Part shown: in pieces, positions 1 to 6,326 of the stretch
Position numbering within the stretch: position 1 is the first letter of the stretch
Layout: each line of letters starts with the position of its first letter
Source: Lentisphaeraceae bacterium
GTDB lineage: Bacteria; Verrucomicrobiota; Lentisphaeria; Lentisphaerales; Lentisphaeraceae
Length of the DNA stretch: 64,000 bases
Assembly (NCBI GenBank): GCA_021232515.1
Contig: JAJPOQ010000002.1
Coordinates: 1-64,000, forward strand
Direction: 5' to 3'
Translations under genes and position numbers: made by a program
The notes under the pieces: model-generated
Told to the model about the DNA's origin: nothing
Database searches by the model: none
Seen by the model: only the letters and a program-made list of their open reading frames with translations

Positions 1-1
1 A

Positions 2-661
2 AACTATGAATCTGAACTAGTGGCTCATATGTTCTTCACCGTGACTAATAAAATGATTAAAAATCCTAGTAAAAAGATAGAGTTTATCCGCAAAGCCTTA
101 ATTATCACAAATCCAGGAATTGAAGACCTCAACATAAACGCGAAATGGACAGACAAAGGCCTAGATCTGGATTTAAGTGATAACCCTGACCTGCAGAACA
201 TCTCTATCCTTACGCGCCTACCTCTTCATAAACTGCACCTTAAAAACTGTAACGCTATTCAAAACTTCACTTGGTTAAAAAGGTCGAAGCTAGAGCATAT
301 AGACTTGAGTGGCATTGGTTCTAAATACTTTAGAATTCACGTTCACCTCGATAACTTAAAGACAATATATATGAGGGATGTCTTTTTTAGATACCAGTGG
401 CTAAGCGGCTCTGAAGTTGAAACTGTTGACTTAAGAGGAGCTGTTGTCGATCTTGCCGCTCTTCGCATTAGAGATATTAAATACCTCAACCTCTGCTCTA
501 CCCACACGAACAGCTTCACAAAGATAGTAGATTTCCCCGAGCTAAAAAAACTTATCATCGCCGCCGATAGAAGAGTTTCGAAGACACAACGGGATCACTT
601 CAAAAAGAATAATATCGAGGTTATACGCTGCGACTGTAAAAATAAATCCTGTGAATTATAA
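2..661 (+). CDS. Leucine-rich-repeat protein, C-terminal part (5' end outside window)
   Basis: The reading frame is open to the first base of the window with no in-frame stop, so this is probably the end of a longer gene; the first start codon inside is a GTG at 20. Recurrent short strands such as LDLSDNPDL, LHLKNCNAI, IDLSGIG, VDLRGAVV and LNLCSTH are spaced about 20-25 residues apart, as in leucine-rich repeats. The last residues are basic and cysteine-containing (CDCKNKSCEL). LRR folds usually bind proteins. In PVC bacteria such tails can follow a protein kinase domain, but no kinase is visible here, so the function is unknown. The downstream pseudopilin-like gene has its own promoter-like element. 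Confidence 0.6.
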   Translation, partial: NYESELVAHMFFTVTNKMIKNPSKKIEFIRKALIITNPGIEDLNINAKWTDKGLDLDLSDNPDLQNISILTRLPLHKLHLKNCNAIQNFTWLKRSKLEHIDLSGIGSKYFRIHVHLDNLKTIYMRDVFFRYQWLSGSEVETVDLRGAVVDLAALRIRDIKYLNLCSTHTNSFTKIVDFPELKKLIIAADRRVSKTQRDHFKKNNIEVIRCDCKNKSCEL

Positions 662-672
662 AAATTTCCTGT

Positions 673-698
673 AAAGGTTCTACCAATCTATGTGTTCC
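673..698 (+). promoter_or_regulatory. Bipartite promoter-like element, copy 1
   Basis: AAAGGTT (673-679), 14 bases, GTTCC (694-698), ending 22 bases before the ATG at 721. The same two halves with exactly 14 bases between them recur in front of several other genes in the first 20 kb. The function as an alternative-sigma promoter is inferred from this geometry. Confidence 0.5.
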
Positions 699-720
699 CT
701 TACTAAACGAGAGGAAACAT

Positions 721-1521
721 ATGAAAAAATTTACACTTATAGAACTATTGGTTGTTGTTGCCATCATCGGCATCCTCATGACTATTCTACTCCCTTCATT
801 AACAAGAAGTCGCAATGAAGCAAAGTCTGTTATTTGCCTTAGTAACTTAAGAAACCTTTCTTTTGGTAACCTCCAACATGCACAAGACAACAATGGTGCA
901 TTTGCCAAAACACAACATACATCTCCTGGTATTTTTACGGGTTGGGACTACAAACTAAAGAAATATCTCGGAAGAGACTATATACATAAACGTGAGACTG
1001 GTAAAAAGCCTGGTGGCATCGCTTGGTGCCCTGCCTTTGATGATCTTTCTTTTCAATACACAAAAGCCGGTGCATCAAAACTTCAAAAACCAAAACACGG
1101 AAACGATAGCAGAGGCGCAGCTAGTCGCAACCAAAAGATTTACACATCTTATGCCGTCAATCAATTTATGAGTAATATGCAGATGAATAATACTGGCTAT
1201 CCAGGAAACGGTGTAGATGGAGCTGGTTCTTGGTATAATTCAGGCAAGACTAATGTAAAAATTGTCGACATTGATTACCCAAGTGAAACCATGTTATATG
1301 TAGAAGCATTTGATGGCATGAAGCTCACAAAGTTTGCAGATGCATACTTCAATCCAAACCACTATGGTCGCCTGCCATTCGCAAAAACAGACGGGAGCTC
1401 GGGTGTTGTACACTATAACTCTGTAGTCAATGACGGTAAAAACCTTAATACTGGTAACTTTAATGGTCTAGAAGACTGGGAAATAAGATTTTGGGGATGC
1501 TACGTCAGCCCTAAGTTTTAA
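721..1521 (+). CDS. Prepilin-type N-terminal domain protein with H-X9-DG motif
   Basis: The 266-residue product opens with a type IV pilin/type II secretion methylation motif (KKFTLIELLVVVAIIGIL), so a prepilin peptidase should cut just before the Phe and leave a hydrophobic N-terminal helix. The C-terminal half carries NPNH, nine residues, then DG, which is the H-X9-DG signature of a prepilin-associated family common in Planctomycetes, Verrucomicrobia and Lentisphaerae. The role of these multi-copy proteins is not known; secretion-system pseudopilins or surface proteins are the usual guesses. The start is supported by the GAGAGG ribosome site at 710-715. Three paralogues lie at 1987, 18258 and 19139. 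Confidence 0.85.
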   Translation: MKKFTLIELLVVVAIIGILMTILLPSLTRSRNEAKSVICLSNLRNLSFGNLQHAQDNNGAFAKTQHTSPGIFTGWDYKLKKYLGRDYIHKRETGKKPGGIAWCPAFDDLSFQYTKAGASKLQKPKHGNDSRGAASRNQKIYTSYAVNQFMSNMQMNNTGYPGNGVDGAGSWYNSGKTNVKIVDIDYPSETMLYVEAFDGMKLTKFADAYFNPNHYGRLPFAKTDGSSGVVHYNSVVNDGKNLNTGNFNGLEDWEIRFWGCYVSPKF

Positions 1522-1545
1522 AAATCACACATACACGCACACGAT

Positions 1546-1576
1546 CGAGAGTCGATTGAAAAATCGGCTCTCGTTT
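1546..1576 (+). terminator. Hairpin terminator after first pseudopilin gene
   Basis: A 12-bp stem (1546-1557 with 1562-1573, one G-U pair) closes on a GAAA tetraloop and is followed by a short T run. It is preceded by a CA-rich tract (1525-1542), a feature repeated before the next two terminators. Confidence 0.7.
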
Positions 1577-1608
1577 CCATAAAATAGATTTTTTTTGAAA
1601 TTTACAGT

Positions 1609-1634
1609 AAAGGTTCATTATCCTCGATTGTTAC
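1609..1634 (+). promoter_or_regulatory. Bipartite promoter-like element, copy 2 (no ORF downstream)
   Basis: AAAGGTT (1609-1615), 14 bases, GTTAC (1630-1634). The second half differs from the consensus GTTCC by one base. The next feature downstream is not a gene but a CA tract and terminator. Confidence 0.45.
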
Positions 1635-1635
1635 C

Positions 1636-1750
1636 ATATATAAGAAGCAACTGAACTTATCAAAGTTCATATAAGTCTTCAAACATTCTCAACACACACA
1701 TACCACACACACACGAATAAAAGCCGGCTGTCCAGCCGGCTTTTATTTTA
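1636..1750 (+). ncRNA. Candidate small RNA, unit 1
   Basis: Predicted only from layout: a promoter-like element ends at 1634, a weak hairpin (ACTTAT with ATAAGT) lies at about 1654-1675, a CA tract at 1691-1714, and the transcript would end at the terminator near 1750. There is no start codon with a ribosome site and no ORF of useful length. Boundaries are approximate and no known RNA family was recognised. Confidence 0.3.
1719..1748 (+). terminator. Strong terminator of mini-unit 1
   Basis: An 11-bp perfect stem (1719-1729 with 1734-1744) with GC-rich core GCCGGC and a 4-base loop, flanked by A run and T run, so it could act in both directions. Confidence 0.8.
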
Positions 1751-1796
1751 TATATAGACTTGAAACTAAAATAGAAACTTTATTCAGAAAGTCAGT

Positions 1797-1822
1797 AAAG
1801 GTTCACTATCCTCTATTGTTCC
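1797..1822 (+). promoter_or_regulatory. Bipartite promoter-like element, copy 3 (no ORF downstream)
   Basis: AAAGGTT (1797-1803), 14 bases, GTTCC (1818-1822), a perfect match to the consensus. The surrounding bases closely match those around copy 2, so the unit is a duplication. Confidence 0.5.
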
Positions 1823-1828
1823 ACTATA

Positions 1829-1922
1829 TGAAGCAACTAAAATTGCCTCAGTAGATTTATTCTACACTCACACACACACGCAAAAATCGGGAATAGACGA
1901 AAGTCTATTCCCGATTTTTTTT
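1829..1922 (+). ncRNA. Candidate small RNA, unit 2
   Basis: Layout as in unit 1: promoter-like element, a small hairpin (GTAGA, TTTAT loop, TCTAC at about 1850-1864), a CA tract at 1865-1879 and a very strong terminator. No ORF. The 5' end is a guess from the position of the element. It could instead be a gene remnant. Confidence 0.3.
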
Positions 1923-1923
1923 T
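1883..1923 (+). terminator. Very strong terminator of mini-unit 2
   Basis: A perfect 16-bp stem (1883-1898 with 1903-1918) capped by GAAA and followed by a run of T to 1923. It lies upstream of the next gene's own element, so it separates the unit from the gene at 1987. Confidence 0.85.
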
Positions 1924-1935
1924 AAAGTTTGCATC

Positions 1936-1961
1936 AAAAGTTGTGCCCCTCTATTTTAACT
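1936..1961 (+). promoter_or_regulatory. Degenerate bipartite element before second pseudopilin gene
   Basis: AAAAGTT (1936-1942), 14 bases, TAACT (1957-1961), 25 bases before the ATG. The first half is close to AAAGGTT. The second half is poor, and the placement is supported mainly by spacing and by a shared CCTCTATT just before it, as in copy 3. Confidence 0.3.
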
Positions 1962-1986
1962 AAGAGTTTATTAGAGGACGGGACAA

Positions 1987-2793
1987 ATGCATAAGCGTTT
2001 TACACTTATAGAACTATTGGTAGTCATCGCCATAATAGGTATACTTTCTAGTATGCTTTTGCCCTCCCTTCAAAAAGCTAGAAATGATTCTCGCTCTATC
2101 CTTTGCATAAACAATCTTAGAAATCACTCTCTTGCCGCCATGGGCTTTGCGGATGATAACAACGGCGGCATACCTAAAACTGTTTATAAAGAGCCTGGCT
2201 GGTACTTTGGCTGGTCTTATGCCATAAAGCCTTACATCGGCGAAGACTATATAAATGATCGCGAAGCTGGAGCCCCAGCTGGAGGCTCTGCTTGGTGTCC
2301 ATCTTCAAATGATCTTGCGTTTCAGTATACAAAGTCAGGAGGTTCGGTTTTGCAGCGTCCAAAATATGGATATGACGATAAAGGTTCTCCAAGTCGAGAG
2401 AATAATGGCTACATGTCTTATGGCATCAATCAATTTCTAAGTAACTCTCATATGAACAACACTGGTTACCCTGGAAATGGTGGTGGTTCTGCTGGTGGTT
2501 GGTACTCTGGATACGGGAAAGAATGGGTGAGACTAAGTGAAATAGAAAAAGCTGGGGATACGATGCTTTTTACTGAGACTTACGATACCGCTAAACTGAC
2601 GAAGTTTGAAGATGCTTACTTCAATCCAAATCATTCAGAAAAGTTACTCTACTCAAAAACTGATGGAAGTGCGACAAGAGTCTCTTATAAGTCTATCTCC
2701 AAGAATGGAGTGAACTGCAATACAGGAAACTTTAGTAGTTTAGATGAGTGGGACCTCAACTTTTGGGGATGTTCAGTCAGTCCTAGGTTTTAA
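1987..2793 (+). CDS. Prepilin-type N-terminal domain protein with H-X9-DG motif
   Basis: Product of 268 residues, clearly paralogous to the gene at 721 over its whole length (shared FTLIELLVV N-terminus, MNNTGYPGNG, FWGC.VSP.F at the C-terminus). H-X9-DG is intact in the C-terminal third. The N-terminal helix should be inserted in the inner membrane before processing by a prepilin peptidase. A GAGGACGGG stretch just before the ATG can serve as the ribosome site. The function is unknown beyond the family. The gene ends 23 bases from a convergent DUF1080-type gene. Confidence 0.85.
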   Translation: MHKRFTLIELLVVIAIIGILSSMLLPSLQKARNDSRSILCINNLRNHSLAAMGFADDNNGGIPKTVYKEPGWYFGWSYAIKPYIGEDYINDREAGAPAGGSAWCPSSNDLAFQYTKSGGSVLQRPKYGYDDKGSPSRENNGYMSYGINQFLSNSHMNNTGYPGNGGGSAGGWYSGYGKEWVRLSEIEKAGDTMLFTETYDTAKLTKFEDAYFNPNHSEKLLYSKTDGSATRVSYKSISKNGVNCNTGNFSSLDEWDLNFWGCSVSPRF

Positions 2794-2816
2794 CTCAGAA
2801 CTGACTGTATAAGATA

Positions 2817-3434
2817 CTACTTAGCGACACCAGTTGAGTATTTAAGGTTTCTAAATGAAGCGACGCCTTTAGTCGTAAAAACCATCTTATCTTTGTTTGC
2901 GCCAAAGTGATCATTTACTTTTTTATTGAAAATCACTTTACCATTTAAGTGTACGACCATATTCGCCCCTAAATACTCCAGAGTCACTTTGCTCCAAACT
3001 GAAGGACTTAAAGTTGCATATTTCTTCACTTTACCCGCATTCCTCAAAGTCTTTCCTGCCTGACTTCCGGCAATAACTATCGCTCTGCCCTCTTTAAAGA
3101 AAACAAGTCTTAGTTTGTGATCATTTGTCTTCGCATCATCTAAAACTAGCTGACAGTTCTTGCCGTCTTCTATGCGAAACTCAAACTCGATCACGCCATC
3201 TTTACATTCTTGAATAAGGTATGCAGCAGGTCCATGTTTTTGACCTTCAGTAGGCTTTCCTGTTAAAACACCATCTTTTATCGTCCATGCCCCTTTCCCC
3301 TTTACCTTATCGCCAAACTCACCTGAAAAAGCATTCTCTAAAACAGGCTTAGTTGAGCTAAATAACTGCAAGTTTTCATCTTGAGCGAAAACCGATCCAG
3401 AGACGAGCATAAATAGGAGTATTTTTTGAATCAT
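2817..3434 (-). CDS. Secreted DUF1080-like (3-keto-disaccharide hydrolase-like fold) protein
   Basis: Product of 205 residues with a signal peptide (residues 1-17, cut near VFA). The body has the beta-sandwich pattern of DUF1080/LamG-like proteins: KGKGAWTIKDGVLTG, an IEFEFRIEDG strand, a VVHLNGK strand and a closing SFRNLKY. It lacks the LFNGKDLSGW opening of canonical DUF1080 members. It is the last gene of a three-gene operon, about 11 bases after its neighbour. A role in sugar binding or hydrolysis outside the cytoplasm is inferred from the family only. Confidence 0.6.
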   Translation of the reverse strand: MIQKILLFMLVSGSVFAQDENLQLFSSTKPVLENAFSGEFGDKVKGKGAWTIKDGVLTGKPTEGQKHGPAAYLIQECKDGVIEFEFRIEDGKNCQLVLDDAKTNDHKLRLVFFKEGRAIVIAGSQAGKTLRNAGKVKKYATLSPSVWSKVTLEYLGANMVVHLNGKVIFNKKVNDHFGANKDKMVFTTKGVASFRNLKYSTGVAK

Positions 3435-3445
3435 GAAATTTACCT

Positions 3446-4036
3446 TTAATTATTTTTTGAGAGCTTAAAGTTTTTAAAAGAAGCCTTGCCACTTACGACT
3501 AGGTTTAGTTTATTTTTCGGTCCGCTAAAAGACGCGTTGACCTGACCTTTGATTAACTCTTTTGAATCTATGCTCACAGATATAGAATTATCTAAATAAG
3601 CAATTTTTGCTTTATACCATTTATCGAGACTGAAGTTACTAATTTTAGTGCTTTTGCCTACAGCCTTAAATAACTTTTGCTTTTGTGAGCCAGCACGTAA
3701 ATCAACGGTACCGTTACTGCTCACGCCAAACCTAAGTTTGGTGTCTTTCTTACCTTTCTGATTCATAAGTTTCATGAAGATTCCCTTGCCCTCTTCAATC
3801 TTAAACTCAAATTCTACTATGCTATTTGCACAATCGGCTTTTATACCGATCCCCGCCACATGTTTATCTTCTGGTAATTCTAGACCGTTTAGTACGCCAG
3901 CAGTAACAGTCCATCGACCTTTGCCCTTTACCCAACCCTGTAAAGAATTGTTATCGAAACCTGACTTCAGTACTTCAGCAGCTTGAGTCTCCCATAAACT
4001 CAAGCTCAAAATAACAATGCTAAGCAGCACTTTCAT
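3446..4036 (-). CDS. Secreted DUF1080-like protein, paralogue
   Basis: Product of 196 residues with a signal peptide (about 1-19). It shares with the downstream gene the order KGKGRWTVTAGVLNG, VEFEFKIEEGKG, a KLRFGV strand and a final SFKNFKL, so the two are paralogues. Its start overlaps the stop of the upstream DUF1080 gene by one base, a sign of translational coupling. No catalytic residues can be named with confidence. Confidence 0.6.
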   Translation of the reverse strand: MKVLLSIVILSLSLWETQAAEVLKSGFDNNSLQGWVKGKGRWTVTAGVLNGLELPEDKHVAGIGIKADCANSIVEFEFKIEEGKGIFMKLMNQKGKKDTKLRFGVSSNGTVDLRAGSQKQKLFKAVGKSTKISNFSLDKWYKAKIAYLDNSISVSIDSKELIKGQVNASFSGPKNKLNLVVSGKASFKNFKLSKNN

Positions 4037-4857
4037 TATTTTTTCTCTTCAGGAAGTTCAAGAATCTCAATATTTTTATACATAACTTCAGCGCCTTCAC
4101 ACTGAAAACCTATCTTTCCTTCTAATAATGGTTTCCAAGTATTCTTTTTTTTGCGCTTATACTCACCAACAGGATACTCAAGGCCTATCGCCTCCATGAC
4201 TTTTAAACCATTTACATAGAAAGTTGCATTGCCACCGATAACGACAGCTTCAACTGTATTCCAGATATATAAGTAATCGTTTTGGTGGCTTTTAAGGGTA
4301 CGTCCTCTAAACTCAACGAGTTGAACATTTTCCGAATTCTCGTCGTACTTATAGAAGTGATTTTTATCGCGCTGAAACTTTACTGCCGAACTCTTGATCT
4401 TAGCTCGTGGACCAATGAAGTGAAAGTCACCTGTATCCGTCTCTTGTATCTGACACTCAACAGAAAGCGGCCAAGCACCACCCCGCCAGTTATTTCGATT
4501 GTCATCATAAGCATGAACTAAAAGACCCGTGTCACGCTTAACATACTTTCTAGGAGCGAAACGCTTCTCCCCCCATTTATACTCAAACCTAAGTCGATAG
4601 TTCTTATAAGACTTTTTACTCATAATCACACCATACTCAATCATTTCATCTGGGTGAGTATCTTTGTAAATATGTAAATTGCCTTCGTGTACAGAAAAGT
4701 ACTTCCCTAGGTCCTTATTGGTGTCTTGACCTCTTATGGCTATATCCCAACCTGAAAGGTCTTTGCCATTGAACAAACTTTGCCAGTTTTCCTTTTTCTC
4801 TTCAGCATTTAAAAATACCGAAAACAAAAAGATACATATAATGGATAGTAGTTTCAT
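4036..4857 (-). CDS. Secreted DUF1080 protein (3-keto-disaccharide hydrolase family)
   Basis: Product of 273 residues with a signal peptide (1-18). The family hallmark WQSLFNGKDLSGWD follows at about residue 25, then a Y-LRFEYKWG strand, a DTGLLVHA turn and SVECQIQE near the middle, all typical of DUF1080 (PF06439). Some family members cleave 3-keto-glycosides made by Gfo/Idh-type oxidoreductases; such partners are absent here. It is the first gene of a three-gene minus-strand operon, with a promoter-like bipartite element 23 bases upstream. Confidence 0.85.
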   Translation of the reverse strand: MKLLSIICIFLFSVFLNAEEKKENWQSLFNGKDLSGWDIAIRGQDTNKDLGKYFSVHEGNLHIYKDTHPDEMIEYGVIMSKKSYKNYRLRFEYKWGEKRFAPRKYVKRDTGLLVHAYDDNRNNWRGGAWPLSVECQIQETDTGDFHFIGPRAKIKSSAVKFQRDKNHFYKYDENSENVQLVEFRGRTLKSHQNDYLYIWNTVEAVVIGGNATFYVNGLKVMEAIGLEYPVGEYKRKKKNTWKPLLEGKIGFQCEGAEVMYKNIEILELPEEKK

Positions 4858-4880
4858 TTATTAAAATCCTTTTAGACTAA

Positions 4881-4906
4881 GGAACAAATGAAATGAAGAC
4901 GCCTAT
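4881..4906 (-). promoter_or_regulatory. Bipartite promoter-like element before DUF1080 operon
   Basis: Read on the minus strand: ATAGGCG, 14 bases, GTTCC (forward 4881-4885), ending 23 bases before the ATG. The spacing and the distance to the start match the pseudopilin copies; the first half is degenerate. Confidence 0.4.
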
Positions 4907-5029
4907 ACTCATCATTGAATTATTTTATCAAGTATATTTCCGCATCAAAGAGAACCTGGGGTAAAATTCTCATTCACCAAAAAGCTTAGATTATAAAGTA
5001 TGGGTTTAGTAACACTCTGAATATTTTTT

Positions 5030-5050
5030 TGTTTATAATTATTATAAACA
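5030..5050. promoter_or_regulatory. Perfect AT-rich palindrome upstream of esterase
   Basis: A 10-bp inverted repeat (TGTTTATAAT) around a single T, 20 bases before the esterase ATG. It looks like an operator for a dimeric repressor, or could form a cruciform; which is unknown. Confidence 0.35.
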
Positions 5051-5070
5051 GATAACCCAAAGTGTTCATT

Positions 5071-6276
5071 ATGATTAAAAGCTCTACAAAACTTTTCATT
5101 CTCTTAACCTTTATTCACACTTTACTTGTAGCTCAAGAAAGTGTTGGTCCATGGAACCTTAAAGAACTCTACAAGGCTCCAAACTGGGAAAAAACAGACT
5201 TAGCTCCTAAGGCTGGTGTCACCGGTATATTGTACGATTCGATTAATTATAAAGGGAAGAGAGTTCAAACTTTTGCTTACTACAGCGCTCCAAAAGGAAC
5301 TGCTCCTGAAGGTGGTTGGCCGGCGGTCATATGTGTACATGGCGGTGGCGGAACGGCCTTTGATGCTTGGGTTAAAATCTGGAACTCACATGGTTATGCT
5401 GCCATAAGCATGGATCTAGAAGGTCACTTGCCTCTTAAAAAAAATAAGGGTGAAGTTAAAAGTGGTCGATTATCAACTCCAAACCCTGGTCCTGCTAGAG
5501 ATGGCGTTTTTCACGATTTCGAAAAACCTGTTACTAACCAGTGGTACTACCATGCTGTAACTCAAATAATTTTAGCCCATTCACTAGTCCGTTCTTTTCC
5601 TGAAGTTAATCCAGACAAAACAGGTATAATCGGTGTGAGTTGGGGCGGCAACCTCACGAGTACAACTATGGGTGTTGATAACCGCTATAAATTCGCCATT
5701 CCAGCTTATGGCTGTGGATTTCTTATAGGCTCTAGTGGTCACCAAGGTCGAGTCATCAAAAAAGGAAAACACTGGGATACAGTCGCAAAGTACTATGATG
5801 GATCTGCATATTTTAAAAATGTCAAAATCCCAACTCTTTGGGTAAACGGCACGAACGATTATCACTTCGCTTTACCGGCAACACAAAAATCTTCTCAAGC
5901 TGTAAATAGCCCCGCAACTCTACGTTATCAAGTTAAAATGAAGCATGGTCATGGTCCTGTTTGGTTTACTAAGGAGTGTTACGCCTTTGCCGATAGCGTT
6001 ATCAAGAATAAGAAGACTTTTTTAAAAGTGTCTAAGCCTAAGTTAAACAACTCTTCTCTTTCTGTTTCTACAACGGGAACTGCTCATAAGGCCACACTCG
6101 TATATACTCTAGATAAAAATCCTGTCTGGCCGGATAAAACATGGCAGGAAAGCCCGGCAAAAATTAATGGGAAAAATATCACTTCAACAGTTTCAAGTGA
6201 TGCTGTTGCTGCATTCTTCAACATTACTGATGAAAATGGTATGATGATCAGCTCAGAGTTTGTTGAGCTGAAGTAA
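5071..6276 (+). CDS. Secreted alpha/beta hydrolase, acetyl-xylan-esterase-like
   Basis: About 401 residues. A signal peptide (to about LLVAQ) precedes an alpha/beta hydrolase core: VICVHGGGG oxyanion region, nucleophile serine in GVSWGG, acidic residue in NGTNDYH, and histidine in KHGHGP, giving a full Ser-Asp-His triad. The size and motifs fit the acetyl xylan esterase/dienelactone hydrolase group acting on polysaccharide substituents in the periplasm or outside. A GTG at 5062 in the same frame is a possible start; the ATG at 5071 gives a better signal peptide. It has a short Ig-like tail after residue 330. The gene stands alone between two minus-strand blocks. Confidence 0.8.
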   Translation: MIKSSTKLFILLTFIHTLLVAQESVGPWNLKELYKAPNWEKTDLAPKAGVTGILYDSINYKGKRVQTFAYYSAPKGTAPEGGWPAVICVHGGGGTAFDAWVKIWNSHGYAAISMDLEGHLPLKKNKGEVKSGRLSTPNPGPARDGVFHDFEKPVTNQWYYHAVTQIILAHSLVRSFPEVNPDKTGIIGVSWGGNLTSTTMGVDNRYKFAIPAYGCGFLIGSSGHQGRVIKKGKHWDTVAKYYDGSAYFKNVKIPTLWVNGTNDYHFALPATQKSSQAVNSPATLRYQVKMKHGHGPVWFTKECYAFADSVIKNKKTFLKVSKPKLNNSSLSVSTTGTAHKATLVYTLDKNPVWPDKTWQESPAKINGKNITSTVSSDAVAAFFNITDENGMMISSEFVELK

Positions 6277-6326
6277 TAAAAGTTAAAGAAGCTACACCAA
6301 AAATGTAACTCCTTTAAAACTCTTAC

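Larger units (their letters stand above)
1577..1986 (+). other. Gene-less stretch holding two tandem mini-units
   Basis: No credible ORF. It holds two related units, each made of the bipartite promoter-like element, about 100 bases of non-coding sequence, a CA-dinucleotide tract and a strong terminator hairpin (roughly 1600-1750 and 1788-1923), followed by the leader of the next pseudopilin gene. The two units share a stretch of about 45 bases around the element. They could encode small RNAs, or be remnants of duplicated pseudopilin genes that lost their coding part. Confidence 0.6.

Noticed and set aside
1525-1882. CA-dinucleotide tracts as a microsatellite or CRISPR-like array
   Set aside because: The tracts are short, of different lengths, and always sit just before a terminator; there are no repeat-spacer units.
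2174-2440. Two short ORFs (72 and 61 codons) inside the second pseudopilin gene
   Set aside because: Shadows of a clearly conserved coding sequence in another frame or strand, with no ribosome sites.
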